A DNA stretch of 47,507 nt from Ruminococcus sp. Its GTDB lineage: Bacteria; Bacillota; Clostridia; Oscillospirales; Ruminococcaceae. The notes below the pieces were generated by a model. That model was not told the origin of the DNA. It saw nothing but the letters and a program-made list of their open reading frames with translations, and ran no database searches. The stretch covers positions 1 to 47,507 of the forward strand of contig JAFWTA010000064.1 in assembly GCA_017519145.1 (NCBI GenBank). The letters run 5' to 3'. Shown piece after piece: positions 24,155-33,359 of the stretch. Both the position numbers and the translations under genes were made by a program. How positions within the stretch are numbered: position 1 is the stretch's first letter; every line of letters starts with the position of its first letter.

Positions 24155-25525
24155 TTGAAGGACAATACCGCGGCTATCAGCCGCATAAAGGAAATGATCG
24201 GCGATAATTCGCCGAAAGCATACATAAGGAGCTTCGGCTGTCAGCTGAATGTCTCCGACGGCGAAAAGATAAAGGGTCTGCTCAGGCAGATGGGCTACTC
24301 CTTTACCGAGGACGAGCACGAGGCTGACCTGATAATACTCAACACCTGTGCCGTCCGCGAGAGCGCTGAGGACAGAGTTTTCGGCATCGTGGGCAGCATG
24401 AAGAAGCTGAAGGAGCTGAAGCCCTCGCTCATCATCGGCATTGCAGGCTGCATGACCGCTCAGAGCCACATCGCTGAGAAGATAAAGAAGTCCTATCCGC
24501 AGGTGGATATCGTTCTGGGCACCTCTGCCATAAGCGCCCTGCCGAGGCTGCTGCTGGAGGCTCTCAACGGTGCTAAGTTCTCGGCGGATATAAGCGAGTA
24601 CGATGACTTCTCCGAGGTGGTGGAGCAGGTACGCGACAGCAGCTTCAAGGCATCGGTGCCCATAATGTTCGGCTGCAACAACTTCTGCACCTACTGCATA
24701 GTGCCCCATGTCCGCGGCCGTGAGCGCAGCCGCCGTCCCGAGGATATAGTGACTGAGGTCTGTCAGCTGGTCAAGAGCGGCTATAAGGAGATAATGCTCC
24801 TCGGACAGAATGTCAATTCCTACGGCAGGGACCTTGAGGACGATACAGACTTCCCCAAGCTCCTGCGACGTCTCAATGATATCGAGGGGGATTTCTGGAT
24901 ACGCTTTATGTCCTCACACCCCAAGGACGCTTCAAAGGAGCTCATCGACGCCATTTTCGACTGCGAAAAGGTGGCAAAGCACCTGCACCTGCCTGTCCAG
25001 AGCGGCAGCAGCGAGGTGCTAAGGCGCATGAACCGCCGCTATACCGTGGAAAAGTACATGGAGATAGTGGATATGATACGCAGCCGTGACCCTGATTTTT
25101 CACTTACCACCGACCTTATCGTGGGATTTCCCGATGAGTCCGACGAGGACTTCCAAGGCACACTCGACATAGTAAGGCGTGTGAAGTATGATAATATCTA
25201 TTCCTTCATCTACTCAAAGCGCTCGGGGACTCCTGCTGCAACCATGGCTGACGGTACCTCCGAGGAGGAAAAGGGCAGGCGCATGAGAAAGCTGCTGGAG
25301 GTTCAGAGAGAGGTGTCCACAGAGCACTATAAGCGCTTTGTGGGAAGGACCATGAGAGTCCTTGCGGACGATACAGCCAAGAAAAAGAAAGGCTGGCTCA
25401 CAGGCAAGAGCAGTGAGTTCATCATAGTCGAATTTGAGGGGGACAGCTCCCTCATCGGACAGTTCGTGGACGTGGAGATAACAGACTCCATGAACTGGGC
25501 TGTCACAGGAAAAATAAAGGGATAA
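24155..25525 (+). CDS. miaB: tRNA methylthiotransferase MiaB
   Basis: A roughly 456-residue radical SAM methylthiotransferase converting i6A37 to ms2i6A37 in tRNA, acting after MiaA (also encoded in this window). The N-terminal UPF0004 domain has SFGCQLNVSDGEKIKG, NTCAVRESAEDR and IAGCMTAQ as cluster ligands. The radical SAM motif is MFGCNNFCTYCIVPHVRGRERSR, and a TRAM domain ends the protein (RVLADDTAKKKKGWLTGKS). I favour TTG 24155, since the SD GGAAGGAG would touch the ATG at 24143 with no spacing. The ATG remains possible. Gene order miaB-ymcA-mutS-mutL is kept in Bacilli. Confidence 0.95.
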   Translation: MKDNTAAISRIKEMIGDNSPKAYIRSFGCQLNVSDGEKIKGLLRQMGYSFTEDEHEADLIILNTCAVRESAEDRVFGIVGSMKKLKELKPSLIIGIAGCMTAQSHIAEKIKKSYPQVDIVLGTSAISALPRLLLEALNGAKFSADISEYDDFSEVVEQVRDSSFKASVPIMFGCNNFCTYCIVPHVRGRERSRRPEDIVTEVCQLVKSGYKEIMLLGQNVNSYGRDLEDDTDFPKLLRRLNDIEGDFWIRFMSSHPKDASKELIDAIFDCEKVAKHLHLPVQSGSSEVLRRMNRRYTVEKYMEIVDMIRSRDPDFSLTTDLIVGFPDESDEDFQGTLDIVRRVKYDNIYSFIYSKRSGTPAATMADGTSEEEKGRRMRKLLEVQREVSTEHYKRFVGRTMRVLADDTAKKKKGWLTGKSSEFIIVEFEGDSSLIGQFVDVEITDSMNWAVTGKIKG

Positions 25526-25540
25526 ACAGGAGGCTGCGTT

Positions 25541-26308
25541 ATGAAAAGAGTGATCGCATTATCATGTCTTGCAGCAGTACTGCTTGCAGGCTGCGGAAAG
25601 AACGGGTCGGGGGACTCGTCCGATAAGAAGACGGAAACTACTACTGCCGCCGAGACTACTGAAGCAGTGACAACTGCCGAGGTGACCACAGCAGAGGTCA
25701 CCACAGAGGCGGAGACAACAACGGAGTCCGAAAGCAGCGCGTCCGCAGGGGACAGAGAGACTATGTACCCCGAGGCTTACAAGAATATGATACAGGATAA
25801 ATATGATATGCTCGCAGATTATCAGACCGGAGAGATCAGAGTTTCATATGCTCTCTATGATATGGACGCAGACGGCGTTCCAGAGCTTGTGCTGAGCTAT
25901 GACGAAGAATACATGGAAGAAAAGATCGAAGGCAATCTGGGAATGTATACCTGCGATGAGAACGGTGAGGCACAGGAGGTAGGCTATTTCGGTCCCGATC
26001 CCGCTGCATGGGGCTGTACAAGCGACGCAGGCGATCTTGCGCTTATATATGAAATGGATGACTATATCGGTATCCATCATCTCGTCCTGTCCGACGGCAG
26101 CGTCGGCATTGATGACTCTGTTGAATTCGACCGCGATGAAAATACGGTCACCAAGGACATTATGGCAGAGGGCGGCTGCAAATACCTTCCCTATGTCAGC
26201 ATAGTCGGAAAGGGTGACGATATAAAGTCTTCATACATTGATCCCAATACCGGCAAGACTGAGGAAAAAGACGGTTTCGGCTTTGAATTTTTTGGCTGGG
26301 AAGCCTGA
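25541..26308 (+). CDS. lipoprotein with Thr-rich linker, paralogue 1
   Basis: A 255-residue predicted lipoprotein with lipobox LLAGC (Cys about 19). Next comes a Thr/Glu-rich low-complexity linker (ETTEAVTTAEVTTAEVTTEA) and a globular domain of about 180 residues beginning MYPEAYKNMI. That domain contains an EF-hand-like Asp motif, YDMDADGVPELVLSY, as found in many secreted Firmicutes proteins. Function unknown. SD CAGGAGG. It lies between miaB and the ylbF-type gene, where Bacilli have no such gene, and has a tandem relative directly after it. Confidence 0.8.
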   Translation: MKRVIALSCLAAVLLAGCGKNGSGDSSDKKTETTTAAETTEAVTTAEVTTAEVTTEAETTTESESSASAGDRETMYPEAYKNMIQDKYDMLADYQTGEIRVSYALYDMDADGVPELVLSYDEEYMEEKIEGNLGMYTCDENGEAQEVGYFGPDPAAWGCTSDAGDLALIYEMDDYIGIHHLVLSDGSVGIDDSVEFDRDENTVTKDIMAEGGCKYLPYVSIVGKGDDIKSSYIDPNTGKTEEKDGFGFEFFGWEA

Positions 26309-26368
26309 CCGCTGCCCGTCAGTGCCCTTTGTCTTACGAATAAAACGAAATACTTTCAGGAGAATAAT

Positions 26369-27142
26369 ATGAAAAAGATACTTGCTATGTTATGCCTGAC
26401 AGCAGTTGTGCTGGCAGGCTGCGGAAAACCCGAGGCTGACAGCTCATCGGCAAAGGAGCCCGGGACTGCAACGACCGCTGAGACAACAGCTGCCGCTGAA
26501 ACTACAGAAACCGCAGAGACAACTGCCGAGGTGACCACAGCAGAGGTGACAACGGCAGCCGAGACAACTACAGAGCCCGACGGAAATGTTTCCGCAGGAG
26601 GACTGATGGATATGTACCCTGCTATCTATGAGGGCTTCATCAAGTCAGAGTTTGACAGGGTAGCGTCTGAAAATAACGGTCTCGCAAGCATAGAATTTGC
26701 TTTCCGTGACCTTGATGTTGACGGCATACCCGAGCTTATCTTCAAGCGCGGTACCTGTGAGGCGGACTATCAGGTAAATGTCTTCACTCTTGACAGCGAG
26801 GGCAATATAAAAGACTGCGGACTTATCGGCGGCGGTCATACCGCCTTCGGATATGACGAGAATACAGGAAGGCTCGTTATGATCTGGGGACACATGGGTG
26901 CGGCTGATATAGAATACCTTGAATGGGACAACGGCACCGTGAAGTCGGTGGATAACTATGAGTTCACACTGGACGAGAATACCCCCTCCTATGACACTGT
27001 TCTGGAGGAAAAGGGCATAAAGTACATGGAGTTCGTGTCTGCATATCAGTCGGATTATGACAGCGGAGCTACTTCGTGGTTCTATCATGCTGACGGAACT
27101 TCCGAAAAGTTCGACGGTCTCTATCTCGACTACATGGGCTGA
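26369..27142 (+). CDS. lipoprotein with Thr-rich linker, paralogue 2
   Basis: A 257-residue lipoprotein homologous to the preceding one: lipobox VLAGC, a linker with ETTAEVTTAEVTTAAETTTE, and a domain starting DMYPAIYEGFIKSEFDRV with FRDLDVDGIPELIFKRG. The shared architecture and linker wording point to tandem duplication. The globular domains have diverged substantially, more than the linkers. SD AGGAG. Function unknown; a surface-exposed binding role is only a guess. Confidence 0.8.
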   Translation: MKKILAMLCLTAVVLAGCGKPEADSSSAKEPGTATTAETTAAAETTETAETTAEVTTAEVTTAAETTTEPDGNVSAGGLMDMYPAIYEGFIKSEFDRVASENNGLASIEFAFRDLDVDGIPELIFKRGTCEADYQVNVFTLDSEGNIKDCGLIGGGHTAFGYDENTGRLVMIWGHMGAADIEYLEWDNGTVKSVDNYEFTLDENTPSYDTVLEEKGIKYMEFVSAYQSDYDSGATSWFYHADGTSEKFDGLYLDYMG

Positions 27143-27209
27143 TCACGCCATACAAACGCAAAATGGCAGGGAACTGCCTGATATAATCAATTTTAAGGAG
27201 AAAAAAGAA

Positions 27210-27617
27210 ATGGATATTATGGAAATGACAAGAGAGCTTGGAAAGGCTCTTCAGCAGGATGACAGATACACAGCTTATATGCTGGCAAAGCAGGCTAACG
27301 ACAACGATGCCGAGCTTCAGGAGGACATCGCTCACTTTGAGGACCTCCGCGTAAATCTGGGCACTGCCATGAGCTCCGAGGAGCCCGACTCCGATGAGAT
27401 AAAGGCTCTCGACTCAGAGCTGAAGGCTGTCTACAAGAAGGTAATGAGCAACCCCAGAATGATGGTGTTCTCAGGCGCTCAGCAGGCACTTGAGAAGCTG
27501 GTCACAAATATGCAGCAGATAATCCAGCTCTGCGCAAACGGCGAGGACCCCGATACCTGCCAGATACCCGAGGCAGGCTGCTCGGGAAGCTGCGCTTCAT
27601 GTGCAGGCTGTCACTGA
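27210..27617 (+). CDS. YlbF/YmcA-family protein with C-terminal Cys cluster
   Basis: A 135-residue helical protein of the YlbF/YmcA (Ric) family. In B. subtilis YmcA, YlbF and YaaT form an iron-sulfur complex that affects RNase Y, competence, biofilm and sporulation. The N-terminal DIMEMTRELGKALQQDDRYTAY and central MSNPRMMVFSGAQQALEKLV fit the family. Six cysteines cluster at the end (CANGEDPDTC, GCSGSCASCAGCH), a possible cluster site. I start at ATG 27210 (SD AAGGAG, 9-base spacing); an upstream start at 27057 would run through the previous gene. Its position by miaB and mutS matches ymcA. Confidence 0.87.
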   Translation: MDIMEMTRELGKALQQDDRYTAYMLAKQANDNDAELQEDIAHFEDLRVNLGTAMSSEEPDSDEIKALDSELKAVYKKVMSNPRMMVFSGAQQALEKLVTNMQQIIQLCANGEDPDTCQIPEAGCSGSCASCAGCH

Positions 27618-27629
27618 TAAAAAAGCCGC

Positions 27630-27672
27630 GGGCAGGTCTGCGGAGGCGAATTAAATACCGCCGCAGCTGCCC
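27630..27672. terminator. GC-rich hairpin between the ylbF-type gene and mutS
   Basis: GGGCAG-GT-CTGCGG (27630-27643) pairs with CCGCAG-CTGCCC (27661-27672), two 6-bp stems separated by a 2-base bulge. No clear T-run follows (AAATAATAATTC), so it may be an mRNA-stability structure or weak terminator rather than a full stop before mutS. Confidence 0.5.
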
Positions 27673-27714
27673 CGAAATAATAATTCTATAAACCTGTGTA
27701 AAGGAGCAAAACCA

Positions 27715-30333
27715 ATGGAAATCGACAGAAGTAAAATATCCCCCATGATGCAGCAGTACTTCGAGGTCAAGGACAAGTATCAGGACTGCGTGCTGTTCTT
27801 CCGTCTCGGCGACTTCTACGAGATGTTCTTTGACGACGCTGTTGCGGTGTCAAAGGCTCTGGAGCTGACCCTGACAGGCAGGGACTGCGGTCTGGAGGAG
27901 AGGGCTCCCATGTGCGGAGTTCCCTATCATGCGGCGGATATGTACATAAAGAGGCTCATCGACATGGGCTTCAAGGTGGCTGTCTGCGAGCAGCTCACCG
28001 ACCCTGCCGAGACCAAGGGTATTGTAGTCCGCGACGTTATCCGCGTAGTTACTCCCGGTACCCTTACCGAGAGCAGTATGCTGGACGACGGCAGCAACAA
28101 CTACATTTGCAGCATATACTACGACGAGGAGGAAAAGACCTGCGGCGTGGCTTCTGCGGACCTTTCTACAGGTGAAGCGGCACTGAGCTTCTTCGAGGGC
28201 AAGGACCTTGAGGCAGGCGTCATCAACGAGCTCTCACGCTGTCAGCCTGCTGAGATAATCTTCCCCCAGAACTTCCTGTCCCTGAAAAATGCGGCGGAGT
28301 TCGTGAAGGTAAGGCTCAGCTGCGCAGTTACTCTCCGCGATACCATCTGCTTCACCCCCTCTGCAAGACGGGACATGACCGCAGCCGTATTTGGCGCAAA
28401 GTCCGTGACGGAGCTGGGTATAAGCGAGGACGGTGCGGACTGTGCGGCAGTCTGCGGACTTTTCGACTATATCAATGATACACAGAAGTCCTCGGTATCG
28501 AGATTTACGGAGCTGAAGCTCCTCAGCGGCGACGCTTTCATGGGGCTTGACCTCAATGCAAGGCGCAATCTGGAGCTGACCGAGACCCTGCGAAGCAAGG
28601 AGAAAAAGGGCTCGCTTCTGTGGGTGCTGGACTCCACAAAGACCTCAATGGGCAGGAGACTGCTTAAAAACTGGATCGAGCAGCCCCTTAAAAGCCCCGC
28701 AAGGATAATCGAGAGGCTTGACGCGGTGGAGTCACTCTACCGCAAGAGCGTGGTGCTGGCAGACCTTACCGACCTGCTGGACAGAGTGTACGACCTTGAG
28801 CGCCTTATGACCAAGGTCATGTACAAGAGCGCAAATCCCCGTGACCTGAAGTCACTTTCCGCAACGGCACAGCAGCTTCCCCTTATAAAGCAGGAGCTGG
28901 AAAAGCTCAGCGACTCCAAGCTCCTCGCCAAGTACAACAGCGAGATCTCCACCCTTGACGAGCTGGTGAACCTTGTGGAGAACGCCATCATGGACGAGCC
29001 GCCTATCTCCGTAAAGGACGGCGGCGTCATCAAGGAGGGCTTCAACAAGGAGCTTGACGAGCTCCGCCACATAATGAACAATGGCAGGAGCATAATCGAC
29101 GAGATAGAGCAGCGCGAGAAGGAAGCAACAGGCATAAAGAACCTGAAAATAGGCTTCAACCGTGTGTTCGGCTACTATCTGGAGGTAACGCGCTCATACT
29201 ACGACCTTATCCCCGAGGGCTGGATACGCAAGCAGACCCTCGCCAACGCCGAGCGCTTCATCACCGAGGAGCTGAAAAATGCCGAGAACGCCATTCTCGG
29301 TGCCAAGGACAAGGCTCTCTCGCTGGAGGCGGATATATTTGCGGAGGTGCGAGATTTCCTTGCCACCAAGCTGGAAGCCGTTCAGCGCACAGCCTCGGCA
29401 GTTGCCTCGGTGGACGTTCTCTGCTCCTTTGCGGACGTCGCCCTGCGCAATCAGTACGTCAAGCCCGATATCGCCATTGACGGCGCTATTGACATAAAGG
29501 CAGGCAGACACCCCGTTGTGGAGCTCATGCTCACTGATGAGATGTTCGTGCCCAATGACCTTTACATAGACAACAAGGCTGACCGTATGTCCATCATCAC
29601 GGGTCCCAATATGTCGGGTAAATCCACATATATGCGTCAGGCGGCTCTCATTGTCCTCATGGCGCAGATAGGCAGCTTCGTGCCTGCGGATTCTGCCAAG
29701 ATATCCGTGGTGGACAAGATATTCACCCGTGTGGGTGCCTCCGATGACCTTACCGCAGGTCAGTCCACTTTCATGGTGGAGATGAGCGAAGTCTCGGATA
29801 TACTGAAAAACGCCACCAAGGACAGTCTTGTTATCCTTGACGAGGTGGGCAGGGGAACCTCCACCTTTGACGGAGTAAGCATTGCCCGTGCAGTTGCGGA
29901 GTACATCTGCAGCTCCAAGAAGCTGGGCTGCAAGACACTTTTCGCCACCCACTACCACGAGCTCATAGGTCTGGAGAACGAGCTTGAGGGCGTGAAGAAT
30001 TACAGCATCGCCGTAAACAAGCACGGCGGCACCATACGCTTCCTGAGAAAGATAGTCCGCGGCGGAGTGGACGAGAGCTACGGCGTGGACGTTGCAAAGC
30101 TGGCCGGACTGCCCTCAAAGGTAGTCACAAGGGCAAAGGAGCTCCTTGAGGAGATGGAAAAGGCTCACGAGAACGAGCGCCCTGCGGCAGTCCGCGAGGA
30201 GTCGGGACAGATAAGCTTCGGCAGTCTGGGCAGGGAAGCGGCTCTGGAAATGCTGGAAAAGACCAATATCGACGAGCTCACCGACGGCGAGTGCCGCGAG
30301 CTCCTCAGAGATATGCTGACGGCTATCCAATAA
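27715..30333 (+). CDS. mutS: DNA mismatch repair protein MutS
   Basis: An 872-residue mismatch-recognition ATPase. Domain I has the mismatch wedge FFRLGDFYEMFFDDA, with the Phe-x-Glu motif as FYEMF. The ATPase has the Walker A TGPNMSGKSTYMRQ near residue 630, SDDLTAGQSTFMVEMSE, the Walker B LVILDEVGRGTSTFDG and ATHYHEL. A C-terminal helical tail follows. Length is standard for MutS1. SD AAAGGAG. It heads mutS-...-mutL with two small genes in between. Confidence 0.98.
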   Translation: MEIDRSKISPMMQQYFEVKDKYQDCVLFFRLGDFYEMFFDDAVAVSKALELTLTGRDCGLEERAPMCGVPYHAADMYIKRLIDMGFKVAVCEQLTDPAETKGIVVRDVIRVVTPGTLTESSMLDDGSNNYICSIYYDEEEKTCGVASADLSTGEAALSFFEGKDLEAGVINELSRCQPAEIIFPQNFLSLKNAAEFVKVRLSCAVTLRDTICFTPSARRDMTAAVFGAKSVTELGISEDGADCAAVCGLFDYINDTQKSSVSRFTELKLLSGDAFMGLDLNARRNLELTETLRSKEKKGSLLWVLDSTKTSMGRRLLKNWIEQPLKSPARIIERLDAVESLYRKSVVLADLTDLLDRVYDLERLMTKVMYKSANPRDLKSLSATAQQLPLIKQELEKLSDSKLLAKYNSEISTLDELVNLVENAIMDEPPISVKDGGVIKEGFNKELDELRHIMNNGRSIIDEIEQREKEATGIKNLKIGFNRVFGYYLEVTRSYYDLIPEGWIRKQTLANAERFITEELKNAENAILGAKDKALSLEADIFAEVRDFLATKLEAVQRTASAVASVDVLCSFADVALRNQYVKPDIAIDGAIDIKAGRHPVVELMLTDEMFVPNDLYIDNKADRMSIITGPNMSGKSTYMRQAALIVLMAQIGSFVPADSAKISVVDKIFTRVGASDDLTAGQSTFMVEMSEVSDILKNATKDSLVILDEVGRGTSTFDGVSIARAVAEYICSSKKLGCKTLFATHYHELIGLENELEGVKNYSIAVNKHGGTIRFLRKIVRGGVDESYGVDVAKLAGLPSKVVTRAKELLEEMEKAHENERPAAVREESGQISFGSLGREAALEMLEKTNIDELTDGECRELLRDMLTAIQ

Positions 30334-30371
30334 AAATGTTGTAAATATCAGCAGAGAAAGAGGGAAACGGC

Positions 30372-30596
30372 ATGGAGTGCAGATATTGTGGAAACAAGAT
30401 GCAGAAAGGCAGGATAAGGTCTAAGGCGAGCCTGCTTAATCCGATTGCGGTGTCAGACCTTGTATGGACTGACGAAAAGGATATTGGAAAAATGAAACGT
30501 AATGAAGCTAAGCTTTCAGAGGAAAATGAAGCGTGGTACTGTGAAAACTGCAAGCTTGTTTTTTCAGAGTTGCCTGTAAAGCCGCCTGTTTTTTAA
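30372..30596 (+). CDS. small zinc-ribbon protein
   Basis: A 74-residue protein with two CxxC pairs, MECRYCGNKM at the start and WYCENCKLVF near the end, which would bind one zinc ion. Between them lies a short KARI/VWTDEKDIGKMKRNEAKL stretch. Such proteins occur widely in clostridia (a PF14205/DUF6487-like pattern) with no known role. SD is modest (AGAGGGAAACGGC). Codon use is more A/T-rich than the mismatch-repair genes around it. Confidence 0.75.
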   Translation: MECRYCGNKMQKGRIRSKASLLNPIAVSDLVWTDEKDIGKMKRNEAKLSEENEAWYCENCKLVFSELPVKPPVF

Positions 30597-30662
30597 TTCC
30601 GTCCCCATAGGTGGCACTGCTTTTATTAATTATATATTATGAATCAAATCGGAGGTAAAAAT

Positions 30663-31283
30663 ATGCCTGCATACTTTTCAATGATAATGGAATTCAGCCG
30701 CGCAGAGCTGGATTTTGACAATATGAAGGAGCTTACCGCTTACATCAAGCACGCAGGGCTTGAATTCAAGGGCGGACTGAAGGGCTATGAAAACGAGTCC
30801 ATGGAGGATATAATGGACTGGAACCAGAAAAAGCTGGAGGAGGACTTCGAGCTGGGCTATGACGAGGACGCTTCCAACGATTACAAGCAGATGCGCTTTG
30901 AATATGACGGATTTTCCGAGGTGCGCGGCTTCATCATGAATGAGGAGCCCATCCGCGGTGAGTATATCTTTACTCTGCTGATTCCTCAGGAGGAGGTACA
31001 CGTTGAGGGAGATACCTACAAAAAGGAAGCGGTCGAGAAGCTGAAAGCAATAGCTGCCAAGCTTTGGATACTCCCCAAGGCTCGTACAATGCAGACTGAG
31101 CTGGAGCTTGGCGAGGGTATCACCACCGAAATGGATATCAGGGACGGAGCTGCTCCAAGTGCCTGTCCATTCGCCATCGTATCGGAAAAGCAGTTCGGAC
31201 GCATGGACACAGCCGATTACACCGCCGAGCACATCGAATACGGCGGAGTCATTCTCACCCCAAAACGGGTAAAGCTGGTCTGA
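30663..31283 (+). CDS. hypothetical protein between mutS and mutL
   Basis: A 206-residue soluble protein with no family I can name. It is acidic, lacks a signal peptide or membrane helix, and contains MIMEFSRAELDFDNMKELT, FEYDGFSEVRGFIMNEEPI and a C-terminal YGGVILTPKRVKLV. The start is ATG 30663 with GGAGGTAAAAAT; an ATG at 30639 lies upstream of that SD. It ends 29 bases before mutL, so it is probably co-transcribed, but a repair role does not follow from that. Confidence 0.75.
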   Translation: MPAYFSMIMEFSRAELDFDNMKELTAYIKHAGLEFKGGLKGYENESMEDIMDWNQKKLEEDFELGYDEDASNDYKQMRFEYDGFSEVRGFIMNEEPIRGEYIFTLLIPQEEVHVEGDTYKKEAVEKLKAIAAKLWILPKARTMQTELELGEGITTEMDIRDGAAPSACPFAIVSEKQFGRMDTADYTAEHIEYGGVILTPKRVKLV

Positions 31284-31312
31284 ACTGCTGCAATTCGGAA
31301 AGGAAGTAAACA

Positions 31313-33349
31313 ATGCCCCCTATCAACGTCCTTAGCAAGGAAATATCAGAGCTTATCGCCGCAGGCGAGGTCATCGAGCGTCCCTCGTCGGTAATAAAGG
31401 AGCTTGTGGAGAACTCCATAGACTCGGGCGCAAGGCATATCACTGTGGAGATAAAAAACGGCGGAACTACCTATATGCGCGTCACCGATGACGGCTGCGG
31501 AATGTCCTTCGGTGACGTTCCCAAGGCGTTCCTTCGCCATGCCACCAGCAAGATAAGAGAAAAAGAGGACCTTGACAATATCATCACTCTGGGCTTCCGA
31601 GGTGAAGCCCTTGCCTCCGTTGCGGCAGTCGCCCGTGTGGAGATAATGACAAAGCAGCGTGAGGAAATGTACGGAACTCTCTATACCATCGAGGGAAGCG
31701 TGGAGAAGTCCCATGAGGAAAGCGGCTGTCCCGACGGCACTACGGTAATTATCCGCGACCTTTTCTATAACGTGCCCGCAAGGCGCAAGTTCATGAAAAA
31801 GGACGTCACCGAGGCAAATGCAGTCAGCAATATCCTCCAGAAGATAACCATGTCCCACCCCGATATCGCCTTCCGCTTTATCCGCGACAACCGCACGGAG
31901 TTCAACTCCAGCGGCGACGGAGAGCTGTTTTCGGCTGTATATGCGGTCTACGGCAGAGACTTCGCCCGTGACCTCATTCCCGTGGACTATGAGTACGAGG
32001 GCGTAAAGGTTGGCGGCTATGTCATAAAGCCACTTTATTCCAAGAACAACCGCGCTTTCCAGAACTTCTTCGTAAACGGCAGATACGTCCGTTCAAGGCT
32101 CTGCTCCGCGGCTCTGGAAAACGCCTACACCAACATGATAATGACGGGAAAATTCCCTGCCTGCGTTCTGCTTGTGGATCTGGCTCCCAGCGCTATGGAC
32201 GTTAATATCCACCCCACTAAGGCGGAGGTGCGCTTCACCAACGAGAAGTCTGTCTCGGACGCTATCTACTTCGCGGTGAAGAACGCCATGATGAAGGACG
32301 GTCTCATCTATGAGTTCGAGCTGAAGCCCCATGCGGACTGGACAAAGGCTGCTCCCGAGCAGGAGGAGATGAAGCAGCAGGAGTTCCTGTTCACTCCCGT
32401 TGACAAGATAGAGGAGACAGAGCAGAAAATGGCGGAGACTGCCGCTCCCGTTTATACTCCTCCCAAGGCGGAGCATAATGCGGCTGATGAGCAGCCCTAC
32501 ACGGCGGATATAGCTGCCAGCCCTGCCTACGACAGACCCGAGCCCGTGCAGTACACCGCTCCCGTCTATGAGAAGCCTGCGGAGACTGCTGCACCCGTGA
32601 GCGTTACAGCTCCCGAGCCAGTAAGGGAGCCCGAGAGAATTCCCGAGCCTGATGCACCTGTGGAACCTCCCAAGCCCGTGGAGGGATTCAGCTACATCAC
32701 ACAGCAGGCGTTCACCGCAGCTCCCGTACAGCAGCCTGTTGAGGAGAAGGCGCCCGAGGAGTCGGTCTGGACAGAAAAGCCTAAGATCCGCGTCATCGGC
32801 GAGGCTTTCGGGCTCTATGTCATCGCGGAGCTGGGCGACGATACCATGATAATGATAGACAAGCACGCCGCTCATGAGCGCATAATCTTTGAGCGGCTGA
32901 AAAGCCGCAACTGCCGCCAGTACAGCCAGCAGCTCCTTACGGGGGTGAGAGTCCTCCTCACAGGGGACGAGTTCAGCGCCCTTGAAACAAATCAGGAGCT
33001 CCTTGCAGACTTGGGCTTTACCTTTGATTTCTCGGAGAAGCCCTGCGCAGTGGCAACGGCTGTGCCCACATTTATCATGGAGCTGGACATGGAGGACATA
33101 ATCTCAGAGATAGCAAATAACCTGCGTATGTACAGCCACGACCCGCAGTCCCATATGCTGGACGATATGCTCCACACAGTTGCCTGCAAATCGGCAATAA
33201 AGGGCAATGACAAGAACAGCCTTGAGGAGCTGCAATCACTGGCGGAGCAGGTCTACTTCGACGAGCGCATACGGCACTGCCCCCACGGCAGACCCGTGAT
33301 GTTTACCATGACAAAGAGCAATATTTCACACCAATTCAAAAGAACATAA
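31313..33349 (+). CDS. mutL: DNA mismatch repair protein MutL
   Basis: A 678-residue MutL with GHKL ATPase motifs ELVENSIDSGA, DDGCGM, FLRHATSKI and LGFRGEALASV. A Pro/Ala/Glu-rich linker of about 130 residues (roughly 350-480) follows, holding several APVYTPP/TAAPV-like segments. The C-terminal endonuclease domain has MIDKHAAHERIIFE, ACKSAIKGN and CPHGRP, so it should nick DNA as other MutL endonucleases do. The usual Gln of DQHA is Lys here, a non-ligand change. Confidence 0.97.
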   Translation: MPPINVLSKEISELIAAGEVIERPSSVIKELVENSIDSGARHITVEIKNGGTTYMRVTDDGCGMSFGDVPKAFLRHATSKIREKEDLDNIITLGFRGEALASVAAVARVEIMTKQREEMYGTLYTIEGSVEKSHEESGCPDGTTVIIRDLFYNVPARRKFMKKDVTEANAVSNILQKITMSHPDIAFRFIRDNRTEFNSSGDGELFSAVYAVYGRDFARDLIPVDYEYEGVKVGGYVIKPLYSKNNRAFQNFFVNGRYVRSRLCSAALENAYTNMIMTGKFPACVLLVDLAPSAMDVNIHPTKAEVRFTNEKSVSDAIYFAVKNAMMKDGLIYEFELKPHADWTKAAPEQEEMKQQEFLFTPVDKIEETEQKMAETAAPVYTPPKAEHNAADEQPYTADIAASPAYDRPEPVQYTAPVYEKPAETAAPVSVTAPEPVREPERIPEPDAPVEPPKPVEGFSYITQQAFTAAPVQQPVEEKAPEESVWTEKPKIRVIGEAFGLYVIAELGDDTMIMIDKHAAHERIIFERLKSRNCRQYSQQLLTGVRVLLTGDEFSALETNQELLADLGFTFDFSEKPCAVATAVPTFIMELDMEDIISEIANNLRMYSHDPQSHMLDDMLHTVACKSAIKGNDKNSLEELQSLAEQVYFDERIRHCPHGRPVMFTMTKSNISHQFKRT

Positions 33350-33359
33350 GGAGCATAAT

